In this document: in pieces, positions 9,382 to 17,229 of the stretch
Layout: every line of letters begins with the position of its first letter
Position numbering within the stretch: the first letter of the stretch is position 1
NCBI RefSeq assembly: GCF_014610845.1
Contig: NZ_JABTCG010000002.1
Location: 186,001 to 250,000 of the forward strand
Direction of reading: 5' to 3'
Length of the DNA: 64,000 bases
Origin: Maribacter arenosus
GTDB taxonomy: Bacteria > Bacteroidota > Bacteroidia > Flavobacteriales > Flavobacteriaceae
The notes under the pieces: generated by a model
What the model saw: only the letters and a program-made list of their open reading frames with translations
Told to the model about the DNA's origin: nothing
Database searches by the model: none
Translations under genes and position numbers: made by a program

Positions 9382-9574
9382 GGTTATGACATCAATAAAA
9401 ATAAACCATAAAAATAGAGGCAGGGAAAAACGCAACTAGGAACATATTGGATAAGGAAACTGCCTGATAAAATTGCCTTATGGAAGCCTAGGACTAAAGA
9501 GTGTTGTATACAAGGAGCGCCCCTTAAAAATCAGCACCGAAAGGATGCGAACTAACGATATTACACAAGAAGCC

Positions 9575-10645
9575 ATGAAAAAAATACTATTGATAGAAGA
9601 TAACATTGATGTTCGTGAGAATACAGCGGATATATTGAAACTTCATAATTATGATGTGGTGACCGCCGAAAACGGGCAAATTGGAATTGAAAAGGCAAAA
9701 CGTTATCCTCCTGACCTGATCCTCTGCGATATTATGATGCCGGTAAAGGATGGGTATGACGTATTGGAAGAACTCAGTAATGCAAAAGAAACGATTGGAA
9801 TCCCATTTATCTTTTTAACGGCCAAATCGGAAAGAACCGATTTTCGCAAAGGGATGAACCTGGGGGCCGACGATTATCTCACCAAGCCTTTTGAGGAACA
9901 TGAACTGATCGAAGCAATTGAAACACGTGTCCGCAAAAACGATTTTCTGCGGAAAGAGTTCTCCAGGAACATAGAAGGTATCAACGCATTTATCCAAGAA
10001 GCCCACAACTACCTGAACCTGGAGCAAATTGAAAAGGAATATCGACCAAAATCGTACGATAAAAAAGATTTCGTTTTTAGGGAAGGGGACGGTGCCCATA
10101 CCTTATACTTTATTGAAAGAGGAGCCATAAAGACCTATCGTTCAACCGAGTCGGGTAAGGAATTCGTAACGGGTATACACAAGGCGGGCGATTTTATAGG
10201 GCAGCTTTCCCTTATGAGCCCAAAAGGGGTCTATCTCGAAACCGCTATGGCTATTGATGCCACGGAGGTATATGCTATACCTAAAGCAGATTTTATTCAC
10301 TTGGTCGATGACAATAGAGAGGTCTCCCATAAATTTATGGATATCATTTCGAACAATCTTATCGAGGTACAGGACCAATTGGTCAATATGGCGTATTCCA
10401 CAGTACGTCAGCGGGTAGCCAAAGCCCTTTTGAGTCTATATAATAAAGGAATCATTAAGGATTCCTATTATGAAGGACTTGATATTCCCAGAGAGGACTT
10501 TGCAGGTATGATCGGTACGGCCACGGAAACTGCAATAAGAACCCTTTCGGAATTTCGGGAAGAAGGACTGATTACCATGGGGCATGCACGAAGGATCATT
10601 CTTTTGGATAAGGAGGAATTGCAGAACATTGCCGATAATTATTAA
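9575..10645 (+). CDS. response regulator fused to a CRP/FNR-type DNA-binding protein
   Basis: A 357-residue transcription factor. Residues 1-120 are a CheY-like receiver with the acidic pocket IEDN, phospho-Asp52 in CDIMMP and TKPF. Residues about 150-265 are a cyclic-nucleotide-binding-like beta roll, and about 275-345 a Crp-type winged helix. The recognition helix reads TATETAIRTL and keeps the Glu and Arg spaced as in FNR/CRP, which contact TGA half-sites. An upstream extension to 9473 is open, but I chose the ATG at 9575 because MKKILLIEDN is the normal receiver start. It follows the LOV kinase on the same strand, so it is the likely phosphorylation partner. The TGAY-N4-RTCA sites nearby fit its predicted specificity. 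Confidence 0.92.
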   Translation: MKKILLIEDNIDVRENTADILKLHNYDVVTAENGQIGIEKAKRYPPDLILCDIMMPVKDGYDVLEELSNAKETIGIPFIFLTAKSERTDFRKGMNLGADDYLTKPFEEHELIEAIETRVRKNDFLRKEFSRNIEGINAFIQEAHNYLNLEQIEKEYRPKSYDKKDFVFREGDGAHTLYFIERGAIKTYRSTESGKEFVTGIHKAGDFIGQLSLMSPKGVYLETAMAIDATEVYAIPKADFIHLVDDNREVSHKFMDIISNNLIEVQDQLVNMAYSTVRQRVAKALLSLYNKGIIKDSYYEGLDIPREDFAGMIGTATETAIRTLSEFREEGLITMGHARRIILLDKEELQNIADNY

Positions 10646-10702
10646 TTATTACGCTTTACATCATCCAGCCCAACCAAAGTATTAATTAAGGAGCACAACT
10701 CC

Positions 10703-13348
10703 TCAATTCTCATGTGAACCTACTATTAACCTTTTTAACAGCTGTGCCAATGCCATTGACCCTAAAGCAAATAAAAATATTGTTGTAAAAAATTCAACCG
10801 ATAAGGTTTTCAATGATAAGACCGATGCGATTGGTAGTATAAGATAGGCACTAAAAGTTATCACGAGTGATAAAAAAATGGCAGACCATACCCATGGGTT
10901 CTTCGTGACTTCATTGTTGAAAAAAGATTCATGTCTTTTGGGTATATTGAACACATTGAATAATTGTGCAAACACCAAAGTATAGAAAGCCATATTGTTG
11001 ATCATAATAGCCTCTAGTTGAAGTACAAAATGTGCGTATGCCACGATTCCCATAACGGCTGTGCTGATACTAAGACCATAAACAAGGATTGCATACCAAT
11101 CTAATCTGTCTATAATCGGGGATTTAGGGTTTTTAGGGGATTGCTCCATTATATCCGACTCTCCCCTACCCAAACCTAAGGCGAGTGCAGGAAAAATATC
11201 GGTCACTAGATTTAAAAATAGAATCTGCAAAGGCAATAAAGGTGCCGGAAGATTCAGTAATGCGGCAAATCCTACTGAAAGGATCTCCGCCAGATTACAT
11301 GACAATAGGTATACCACAAATTGACGGATATTCTGAAAAACCACTCTTCCTTGACGAATAGCGAGTTCTATGGCGGTAAACTTATCATTCTTAAGGATTA
11401 CATCAGCTACCTCCCGTGCAGCTTCAGTTCCCCTGATGCCCATTGCAATGCCAATATCAGCCTTCTTTAATGCCGGTACGTCATTTATACCATCACCGAT
11501 CATCCCGACAATATGATTGTGTTTTTGATAAAAGGAGACTAGATTTAATTTTTGTTGGGGTGTCACACGAGCGAAAATAGTGGCATCGAGCAATTTTTTA
11601 GAATGATTTTCATTTTCTAACGCTTCGAAATCAAGGTCACACCCCCTAAGTGTTTTAAAAGGCGATGCATCTATGTTCAATAGTCCAATTTCCTGTGCAA
11701 TTCTTTGTGAAGTACTTGGATGGTCACCTGTGACCATCACTACCTTAATCCCCGCCTTTTTGTAGATGTCAAGTGTGGCCTTTACATCTTTTCTTGCTGG
11801 ATCTAAAAAGCCTATTAGGCCTAAGAATATGAGTTGGTCCAAAATAGTGTCCTTCGTGGGTGCATTTGCCGTTTCCTTACAAGCGAAAGCCAAGGTACGC
11901 ATGCCTTGTGCAGCCAAGGCATCAACTTTTTTAAACCATGCATCGACATTATGTAAAGGTCTCCTTTCGTCCCCATCTAAATAATAATGACAATGGGCAA
12001 CCAAGCTCTCGAACGCGCCCTTTACATATACCGCGAACGTATTGTTCTTATGTGCTGTGGCCATGAGTTTGCGATCAGCATCAAAAGGAAGTTCAAAATA
12101 TTCAGGATATTCATTTTTAATGGCAAGGGCATCATATCCGAGATACTTTGCAAAATCGATTAAGGCTAATTCAATGGAATCGCCGATATGGTCATTCGCT
12201 CCAACATCCACATTGTTACAGAGGATCGAAGTCAAGATTATTTTTTTTAAGGCAGGTTTCTGTTTTGCATCAAAGCTATTTTCATGGTGATATATATCTG
12301 TCACCGATCCATTGGCAAAAACAATAGTATGGACTTTTAATTGGTCTTCGGTCAAGGTACCCGTCTTATCCGTACATATGATATCGGTGGCTCCCAAAGT
12401 CTGAACGGCTTCCAACTTTTTAATAATGACCTGTTTTTTAGATAACCTGTACATGCCTTGAGCCAATGCAATAGTGGCAACGATAGGCAGCCCTTCTGGA
12501 ATGGAAGCAACCGCTAATGCCAACCCGGTTTCGACCATCAGCAACAACTCTTTTCCGCGTAGAAATCCTAAAACAACAATGATAACCGTAAGAAAAAGTG
12601 TCAGCCAGATGAGCCTTTTCCCCAATTCGTTTAATTTCTTTTCCAAAGGGGTTCGTTCCTTTTCAGCCTCGACCCCCATTTGCTGAATATTTCCCAGCTG
12701 GGTATCTTTACCTATCGCAGTAATAATGGCTTTACCTAAACCCGTTAATACGGTTGTTCCCCTAAAGACCATATTCGATTGATCGGTCAAGGGTGTATTA
12801 ATGGGCAGTGTATCCGTATTTTTGACTATCGGTGTACTTTCCCCTGTAAGGGCGGACTCCTTTATGGACAAACTATCGACATGGATAAGTCGCCCGTCTG
12901 CAGGAATTACATCCCCTGTCTGCAAGTAAATAATATCCCCCACGACAATCTCAGCCGCCTTGATTACCCTTTTCCTACCCGAACGCACCACCATGGTTTT
13001 GGCCTGTCCCATTTTGCGCAATGCTTCCAAAGAACGAATCGCCTGTAACTCCATAAAAAACCCAATGCCAACTGATATCAATATCACAATCAATATGGCA
13101 AAACCTTCCAACTTGTCACTAAAAAAAAATGCTAAAACAGCTGCGATTGAAAGAATATAAACTATGGGGTCGAGCAGCTGATCCTTGAGAATGAACCATC
13201 TACTTTTAGGACCCTGTTCCGGTATTTGGTTCAGTCCATATTTTTGAAGTCGCCGTTGGGCTTCTTTTTCAGTCAGACCTAGCCTATAGTCAGTATCCAA
13301 AGCGCTTAAAATTTCATCTGATGAAAGTGAGAAGGGACTTTGGACCAT
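10703..13348 (-). CDS. P2-type cation ATPase (Ca2+-ATPase-like)
   Basis: An 881-residue membrane pump of the P2 group. Visible are the N-terminal cation-ATPase domain, ALTGESTP in the actuator loop, membrane-4 motif IPEGLP, phosphorylation motif CTDKTGTLTE (Asp327), MVTGDHP and GDGINDVPALKKADIGIAMG. The intact PEGLP and overall layout fit Ca2+- or Na+-type pumps more closely than the ATPase at 271-2781, but the ion is inference. It lies 112 nt downstream of hsp20 on the same strand, separated by a strong hairpin terminator, so it may be expressed by read-through from the hsp20 stress promoter. No separate promoter was obvious. Confidence 0.92.
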   Translation of the reverse strand: MVQSPFSLSSDEILSALDTDYRLGLTEKEAQRRLQKYGLNQIPEQGPKSRWFILKDQLLDPIVYILSIAAVLAFFFSDKLEGFAILIVILISVGIGFFMELQAIRSLEALRKMGQAKTMVVRSGRKRVIKAAEIVVGDIIYLQTGDVIPADGRLIHVDSLSIKESALTGESTPIVKNTDTLPINTPLTDQSNMVFRGTTVLTGLGKAIITAIGKDTQLGNIQQMGVEAEKERTPLEKKLNELGKRLIWLTLFLTVIIVVLGFLRGKELLLMVETGLALAVASIPEGLPIVATIALAQGMYRLSKKQVIIKKLEAVQTLGATDIICTDKTGTLTEDQLKVHTIVFANGSVTDIYHHENSFDAKQKPALKKIILTSILCNNVDVGANDHIGDSIELALIDFAKYLGYDALAIKNEYPEYFELPFDADRKLMATAHKNNTFAVYVKGAFESLVAHCHYYLDGDERRPLHNVDAWFKKVDALAAQGMRTLAFACKETANAPTKDTILDQLIFLGLIGFLDPARKDVKATLDIYKKAGIKVVMVTGDHPSTSQRIAQEIGLLNIDASPFKTLRGCDLDFEALENENHSKKLLDATIFARVTPQQKLNLVSFYQKHNHIVGMIGDGINDVPALKKADIGIAMGIRGTEAAREVADVILKNDKFTAIELAIRQGRVVFQNIRQFVVYLLSCNLAEILSVGFAALLNLPAPLLPLQILFLNLVTDIFPALALGLGRGESDIMEQSPKNPKSPIIDRLDWYAILVYGLSISTAVMGIVAYAHFVLQLEAIMINNMAFYTLVFAQLFNVFNIPKRHESFFNNEVTKNPWVWSAIFLSLVITFSAYLILPIASVLSLKTLSVEFFTTIFLFALGSMALAQLLKRLIVGSHEN

Positions 13349-13369
13349 AACGGTGTATTAAGTAATTAT

Positions 13370-13444
13370 AAAAATAAAAGACAATGCCCCCTTACCTAAC
13401 CAAATCGCATGGACGCTTTTTATGGTTTTTGTAAGAGGGCATTG
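13370..13444 (-). terminator. intrinsic terminator after hsp20
   Basis: Arms at 13431-13444 and 13382-13395 form a 14-bp stem that is fully paired on the minus-strand RNA (one U-G wobble) but has a C-A mismatch on the plus strand. So it acts for hsp20. The loop is about 35 nt, and the stem is followed by a U-rich run. It sits between hsp20 and the downstream ATPase and may reduce read-through. Confidence 0.7.
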
Positions 13445-13460
13445 TTAGACGCAATGGATG

Positions 13461-13925
13461 TTAGGCAATCTCTACCTTTTTAGGTGGTTTTTTCTTGAGC
13501 TCTTCTTTTTTTAATAGATCAAAACTCAATATACCTTCCTTGTACTTGGCTTTTATTGCTTCTTCCTTAACGCTTTCTGGCAATTGCAATGAGCGTTCAA
13601 AAGCATTATAACTGAATTCGCGACGAGTATAATTTTCCTCTTTTTCCTCTTCTGATGTCGATTTTTCAGCAGAAATGTTCAAGCAGCCGTCTTCAATAGT
13701 GATTTCAAAATCCTTTTTGGCGAAGCCAGGAGCTGCAAGCTCTATTTCGAATTTGTCCTCGGTTTCCTTGATGTTCAATGCGGGTTCGGTGGTTTTACCA
13801 TTCCAAAACGTATCGGGAAGCATATTCCTGACCCAAGAACGATTATCGAAAAAATCATCCATATCGAAAAAATCCTGTCTAACAAGATTTCCGAAAGGTC
13901 TTCTTCTAAATTTTACTAGTGACAT
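13461..13925 (-). CDS. small heat-shock protein, Hsp20/alpha-crystallin family
   Basis: A 154-residue cytoplasmic holdase chaperone that binds unfolding proteins. The N-terminus (KFRRRPFGNLVRQDFFDMDD) is followed by an alpha-crystallin domain at about 45-140. Its family pattern is visible: AALNIKE-like strand, FEIELAAPGFAKKDFEI, and the FERSLQLPESV strand ending in GILSFDL. The C-terminal tail KKVEIA resembles the short hydrophobic anchor of the family. Its promoter carries a CRP/FNR-type palindrome just upstream of a TTG-N18-TACTTTAG core. It is probably the first gene of a unit with the Ca2+-ATPase-like gene. Confidence 0.95.
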   Translation of the reverse strand: MSLVKFRRRPFGNLVRQDFFDMDDFFDNRSWVRNMLPDTFWNGKTTEPALNIKETEDKFEIELAAPGFAKKDFEITIEDGCLNISAEKSTSEEEKEENYTRREFSYNAFERSLQLPESVKEEAIKAKYKEGILSFDLLKKEELKKKPPKKVEIA

Positions 13926-13966
13926 AACATTGTGTTTTTAGGTTAAACAATCCTTGAATTTTGACC

Positions 13967-14009
13967 CTAAAGTATAAGGAACCACTGGCGTACAAAATGA
14001 TCCAGGTCA
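13967..14009 (-). promoter_or_regulatory. hsp20 promoter with CRP/FNR-type palindrome
   Basis: On the minus strand: TGACCTGGATCA (13998-14009), 2 nt, TTG (13993-13995), 18 nt, TACTTTAG (13967-13974). The palindrome centre lies close to -41.5 from the predicted start near 13961. Geometry is identical to the 4144-4186 promoter and gives a 36-nt leader before the ATG. Confidence 0.6.
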
Positions 14010-14398
14010 GTACTAAATTATTTTATGATTTTTTTTTGAATCATGGCGCATTTCTCCAAATCCTGTTATTGACCATTGGTTTCTAGCTTCCAAAATAATG
14101 GGTTGTATGCAAGCGTGGGACTATATCTTAACCAAATATTTGACTCGATTATGGGTTGATCAACCACCCTGCCAATTTATGCCAGGGACGATTTCAATAG
14201 GATGGTGGGTCCGAGGAAGAGAAATATGGTTTTTTTCCTGCATTCGAATGTGTTTTAATTATATTTGGTTTAGTGTTTAATCCGAATGTTTTTTTGTTGT
14301 TATTTCAACAAAAAAATGTAATATTTATCTGATAAAATACAATTTTACCCTGCTTTCATAGTTATTTAAAGATGTTTAACCTTTAATAACAATGTATT
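14010..14398. other. 389-nt intergenic region with a perfect 11-bp hairpin
   Basis: No convincing gene. A 60-codon open frame at 14098-14280 has an unlikely composition and no recognisable start signal. The clear structure is an inverted repeat: arms 14289-14299 (T-rich, ending GTTG) and 14306-14316, perfectly paired over 11 bp with a 6-nt loop. It lies about 85 nt before the small lipoprotein gene. TAATATTT follows at 14319-14326 and might be its -7 element. The hairpin could be an operator, a terminator-like leader element, or chance in AT-rich DNA. Confidence 0.45.
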
Positions 14399-14548
14399 AT
14401 GAAAGCAACTAAAGTAGTTTTTGGCTTTGCCGTATTGCTAGCAACCACGGCATTGACCTCATGCACTAATGAATCGACCGCGAATGAAGACCAGCTCTAT
14501 GAGCAACAAGCCATTGATAAGGACGAAATCACAGAGGACGATACTTAA
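14399..14548 (+). CDS. small predicted lipoprotein (49 aa)
   Basis: A 49-residue protein: Lys-containing start, hydrophobic segment (VVFGFAVLLATTAL), then the lipobox LTSC with the acyl-acceptor Cys at about residue 22, then a short acidic tail (Asn/Asp/Glu). After cleavage only about 28 residues would remain, anchored to a membrane. Function is unknown. Short acidic lipoproteins of this kind are familiar in flavobacteria. Its last 50 nt overlap, in another frame, the start of the following membrane-protein gene. Confidence 0.65.
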   Translation: MKATKVVFGFAVLLATTALTSCTNESTANEDQLYEQQAIDKDEITEDDT

Positions 14549-14981
14549 AAACCTAACGGTCTCGATACTTATCATTTGCGTATCGTCGTTACCTTATATA
14601 CATGATCTGATTACCATTAAGGGAGAGGGGCTTGCCCCTTGGGTACCTGACTTTGGACTTGAAAAAGCCCTGACTGCCAGTGATGGCAAGGTCATGGGCT
14701 TTTCGTCTTATAGGGTGTTTCTATATACCCTGCTTATTCACTTGTTTGCCCATATCGGTTGGGTGGGTTGGATGATGGACGCCAAAGGGAAATCATATAG
14801 ATTTGCGCTTCTGGTTCCTGTTGTTCTAAGCGGGTATACCGTTGCTCTTTTGCTTTTCAATGCAAGAGCCACCAAGTACAATGAACCCGATACAAAATTT
14901 TATCTTACACTCATTTTGAGCCTTATTGTGATTTTCAATTTCTTTTTTAACTATAAATTAAAACGTAACAGTCAAGAATGA
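14499..14981 (+). CDS. small membrane protein of unknown function
   Basis: About 160 residues with a basic N-terminus and four likely membrane segments (SILIICVSSLPYI, YRVFLYTLLIHLFAHIGWVG, FALLVPVVLSGYTVALLLF, FYLTLILSLIVIFNFFF). Not recognised as a named family. The frame is open from 14469. I prefer the ATG at 14499 (MSNKPLIRTK), which gives a normal positively charged cytoplasmic end. Either start overlaps the upstream lipoprotein gene by at least 50 nt. It overlaps the next gene by 4 nt (ATGA), so the three are translationally coupled. Confidence 0.65.
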   Translation: MSNKPLIRTKSQRTILKNLTVSILIICVSSLPYIHDLITIKGEGLAPWVPDFGLEKALTASDGKVMGFSSYRVFLYTLLIHLFAHIGWVGWMMDAKGKSYRFALLVPVVLSGYTVALLLFNARATKYNEPDTKFYLTLILSLIVIFNFFFNYKLKRNSQE

Positions 14982-15283
14982 ATCCAAACGGTACACCCTT
15001 CGGTTTCCTCAACGCTTTTGGGGAAAAGTTTAAAAAAATGAACCAAAAGGTCAATTCGATTATCGACAATTTCAATAATGAAAAACTCTATGCAGTCGAT
15101 TATAACAATCTGGTAGAGGAATACCATCAACTTGGGCTTGGCAATATCGATGAATTCTGCTCAAACTATGCTTTTGCACGTCATTTGGGGCAATCTTTCG
15201 ATTCTCCGGAAAGTAGGGAAGCCATGTATCTAGAAATAAGGGATTTCCTTTGGGACCTAAAAAATAATGGGCATATTGAATAA
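14978..15283 (+). CDS. hypothetical protein (101 aa)
   Basis: A 101-residue soluble, mostly helical protein with no signal peptide. I do not recognise it. Its ATG overlaps the stop of the upstream membrane protein (ATGA), strongly suggesting one operon and a related role. It ends 64 nt before the sulfatase lipoprotein on the same strand. Confidence 0.65.
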   Translation: MNPNGTPFGFLNAFGEKFKKMNQKVNSIIDNFNNEKLYAVDYNNLVEEYHQLGLGNIDEFCSNYAFARHLGQSFDSPESREAMYLEIRDFLWDLKNNGHIE

Positions 15284-15347
15284 AGCAACCCATATATAAT
15301 TGTTCACATTTTGTGATTTTGGTCACGCCTATATTCCGGAAATCACT

Positions 15348-16847
15348 ATGAAAAAACTGATTGCCTTTGTTTTTATCGCATCGGTGTTGAATTGTAAGAC
15401 TACTGAAAAATCGACGTGTTCGAAACCCAATATAGTTTTCATTTTTGCAGATGACATGACTTATACCGCTATAAGCGCATTGGGAAATATGGAGATAAAG
15501 ACCCCGAATATCGACCGTTTGGTTGATGCGGGAACCACATTTACCCATGCCTATAATATGGGTGCATGGAATGGTGCAGTATGTACGGCTTCGAGGGCCA
15601 TGCTTATTTCAGGACGCAGTGTTTGGGATGCCGACCAGTTCAGGCAAAAATGGATGGTAGGTCAAGAATTGGACAAAACCTGGGGAAAACTGATGGAAAG
15701 GGCAGGATATGAAACCTATATGACCGGTAAATGGCACATAGACGCGCCGGCTGATTCCGTTTTTAAGTATGTCACCCATGTTCGTCCTGGTATGCCAAGA
15801 GATTCCAGGAGCCATGATGGATCAATTCCACTGATAAATGAAATGCTAAAAAATGGCAAATCAGAATCGGATATCAAAGGGGTAGGGTATAATCGCCCAC
15901 TAACTGAAAATGACACCACTTGGTCGCCTACAGATAAGAAATATGGTGGTTATTGGGAAGGAGGCAAGCATTGGAGCGAAGTCCTTAAAGATGATGCGAT
16001 TGGTTTCATCAATAAGGCAAAAGACAAAGAAACCCCATTCTTTATGTATTTGGCGTTCAATGCCCCCCATGACCCGCGACAAGCACCTCAAGAATACTTG
16101 GATAAATATCCGTTGGAAAATATCAGTTTGCCCAAAAGTTGGATGCCCATGTATCCTTTTAAAGATAGCATAGGTAATGGACCTGGTTTAAGGGATGAGG
16201 CATTGGCACCATTCCCTAGAACCGAATATGCCACAAAGAAACATATTCAGGAATACTATGCGTTGATCACCCATCTTGACGATCAAATTGGGGCAATTCT
16301 TAATGCCTTGGAAGCTAGCGGTAAAATAGATAACACCTATATTATCTTCACGGCTGACCATGGGTTGGCCGTGGGTCGCCATGGGTTGTTGGGCAAGCAA
16401 TCTTTGTTTGACCATAGTATACGCCCACCTTTTATGATTCTCGGTCCAAAAATTCCCAAAGGTGAAAAAATTGATATGGACATTTATTTACAGGATGCAA
16501 TGGCAACAAGTCTGGAACTTGCAGGGATTGAAAAACCGGATTATGTTTATTTCAACAGTTTTTTGGATATTCTCAATGGAACTAGAAATACTAGCCATTA
16601 CGATGCCATATATGGGGGATATGTAAGTACCCAACGTATGATTAGAAAGGAAGGCTATAAATTATTGGTCTACCCTAAATTGAATAAAATCTTACTCTTC
16701 GATATGGCCAACGACCCAGAAGAAATGTATGACCTAGCGGATAAACCGGAACATAAAGTTCGAAAGGAAGCCATGTTCACCGAATTAATGCAATTGCAAA
16801 AAGAACTGAATGACCCATTGGATATAAGTCAGATCAAGCGGTATTAA
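15348..16847 (+). CDS. S1-family sulfatase, lipoprotein
   Basis: A 499-residue exported sulfatase that would remove sulfate esters from a carbohydrate. The N-terminal signal ends in a lipobox-like VLNC. The core begins PNIVFIFADDM with the paired Asp that binds Ca2+. The catalytic motif is CTASR (Cys79), fitting the C-x-(P/A)-x-R rule for formylglycine formation, followed by LISGR. A later TADHG gives the second metal pair. The frame is open from 15300, but MKKLIAFVFI at 15348 is the sensible signal-peptide start. It converges with the L-fucose operon, suggesting action on a fucose-containing sulfated polysaccharide such as fucoidan (inference). The FGE at 20951 could activate it. Confidence 0.92.
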   Translation: MKKLIAFVFIASVLNCKTTEKSTCSKPNIVFIFADDMTYTAISALGNMEIKTPNIDRLVDAGTTFTHAYNMGAWNGAVCTASRAMLISGRSVWDADQFRQKWMVGQELDKTWGKLMERAGYETYMTGKWHIDAPADSVFKYVTHVRPGMPRDSRSHDGSIPLINEMLKNGKSESDIKGVGYNRPLTENDTTWSPTDKKYGGYWEGGKHWSEVLKDDAIGFINKAKDKETPFFMYLAFNAPHDPRQAPQEYLDKYPLENISLPKSWMPMYPFKDSIGNGPGLRDEALAPFPRTEYATKKHIQEYYALITHLDDQIGAILNALEASGKIDNTYIIFTADHGLAVGRHGLLGKQSLFDHSIRPPFMILGPKIPKGEKIDMDIYLQDAMATSLELAGIEKPDYVYFNSFLDILNGTRNTSHYDAIYGGYVSTQRMIRKEGYKLLVYPKLNKILLFDMANDPEEMYDLADKPEHKVRKEAMFTELMQLQKELNDPLDISQIKRY

Positions 16848-16875
16848 ACGCCACTAAATAAATGAACAGTATTTG

Positions 16876-17217
16876 TTACAATTGAAATATTTGTTCCATT
16901 TCAACCCATTTCTCCCCTTTTTTAGCCCAAGGCAATCCCTGTTGATACTTCCACATGAGTTGTTCCCATTCCTGTACCTTGGGATTATTGGCATCCATTT
17001 TAGCTTTTTTATTCGGATCAAAAGTTTCATCAACTTCCATGATCATAAACATACGGTTTCCTGTCAAATAAATCTGCATGTCAACAATTCCGGCTTGTTT
17101 AATGTTTTTTGTTACTTCTGGCCACGTATTTCCCGTCACATGATACCGCTTATATGTTGCTATTGATTCGGGGTTGTCCTTTAAATCGCACGCATAGCAA
17201 ATCCTTTTAGTTTTCAT
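16876..17217 (-). CDS. L-fucose/L-rhamnose-type mutarotase (RhaM-like)
   Basis: A 113-residue cytoplasmic enzyme of the RhaM family, which interconverts alpha and beta anomers of 6-deoxy-sugars. Characteristic signs are the short single domain, the early conserved YKRYH, the central MQIYLTGNRMFMIMEV and the C-terminal W/P-rich WAKKGEKW. It is the last gene of the five-gene minus-strand operon and ends close to the convergent sulfatase. Because the rest of the operon fits L-fucose oxidation, the substrate is more likely fucose than rhamnose. Confidence 0.85.
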   Translation of the reverse strand: MKTKRICYACDLKDNPESIATYKRYHVTGNTWPEVTKNIKQAGIVDMQIYLTGNRMFMIMEVDETFDPNKKAKMDANNPKVQEWEQLMWKYQQGLPWAKKGEKWVEMEQIFQL

Positions 17218-17229
17218 CTGGTAAATTCT

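Noticed and set aside
10689-10703. Short hairpin (AGGAG/CTCCT) at the end of the second P-type ATPase
   Set aside because: Only 5 bp and no clear U tract, too weak to call a terminator.
14098-14280. 60-codon ORF in the region upstream of the small lipoprotein
   Set aside because: Trp/Cys/Ile-rich composition, no start signal and no recognisable motif.
15314-15325. A sixth TGAT-N4-GTCA match upstream of the sulfatase
   Set aside because: It lies 22 nt before the sulfatase start, so no -7 element can follow at 23 nt, and none is present on the other strand. Likely chance.
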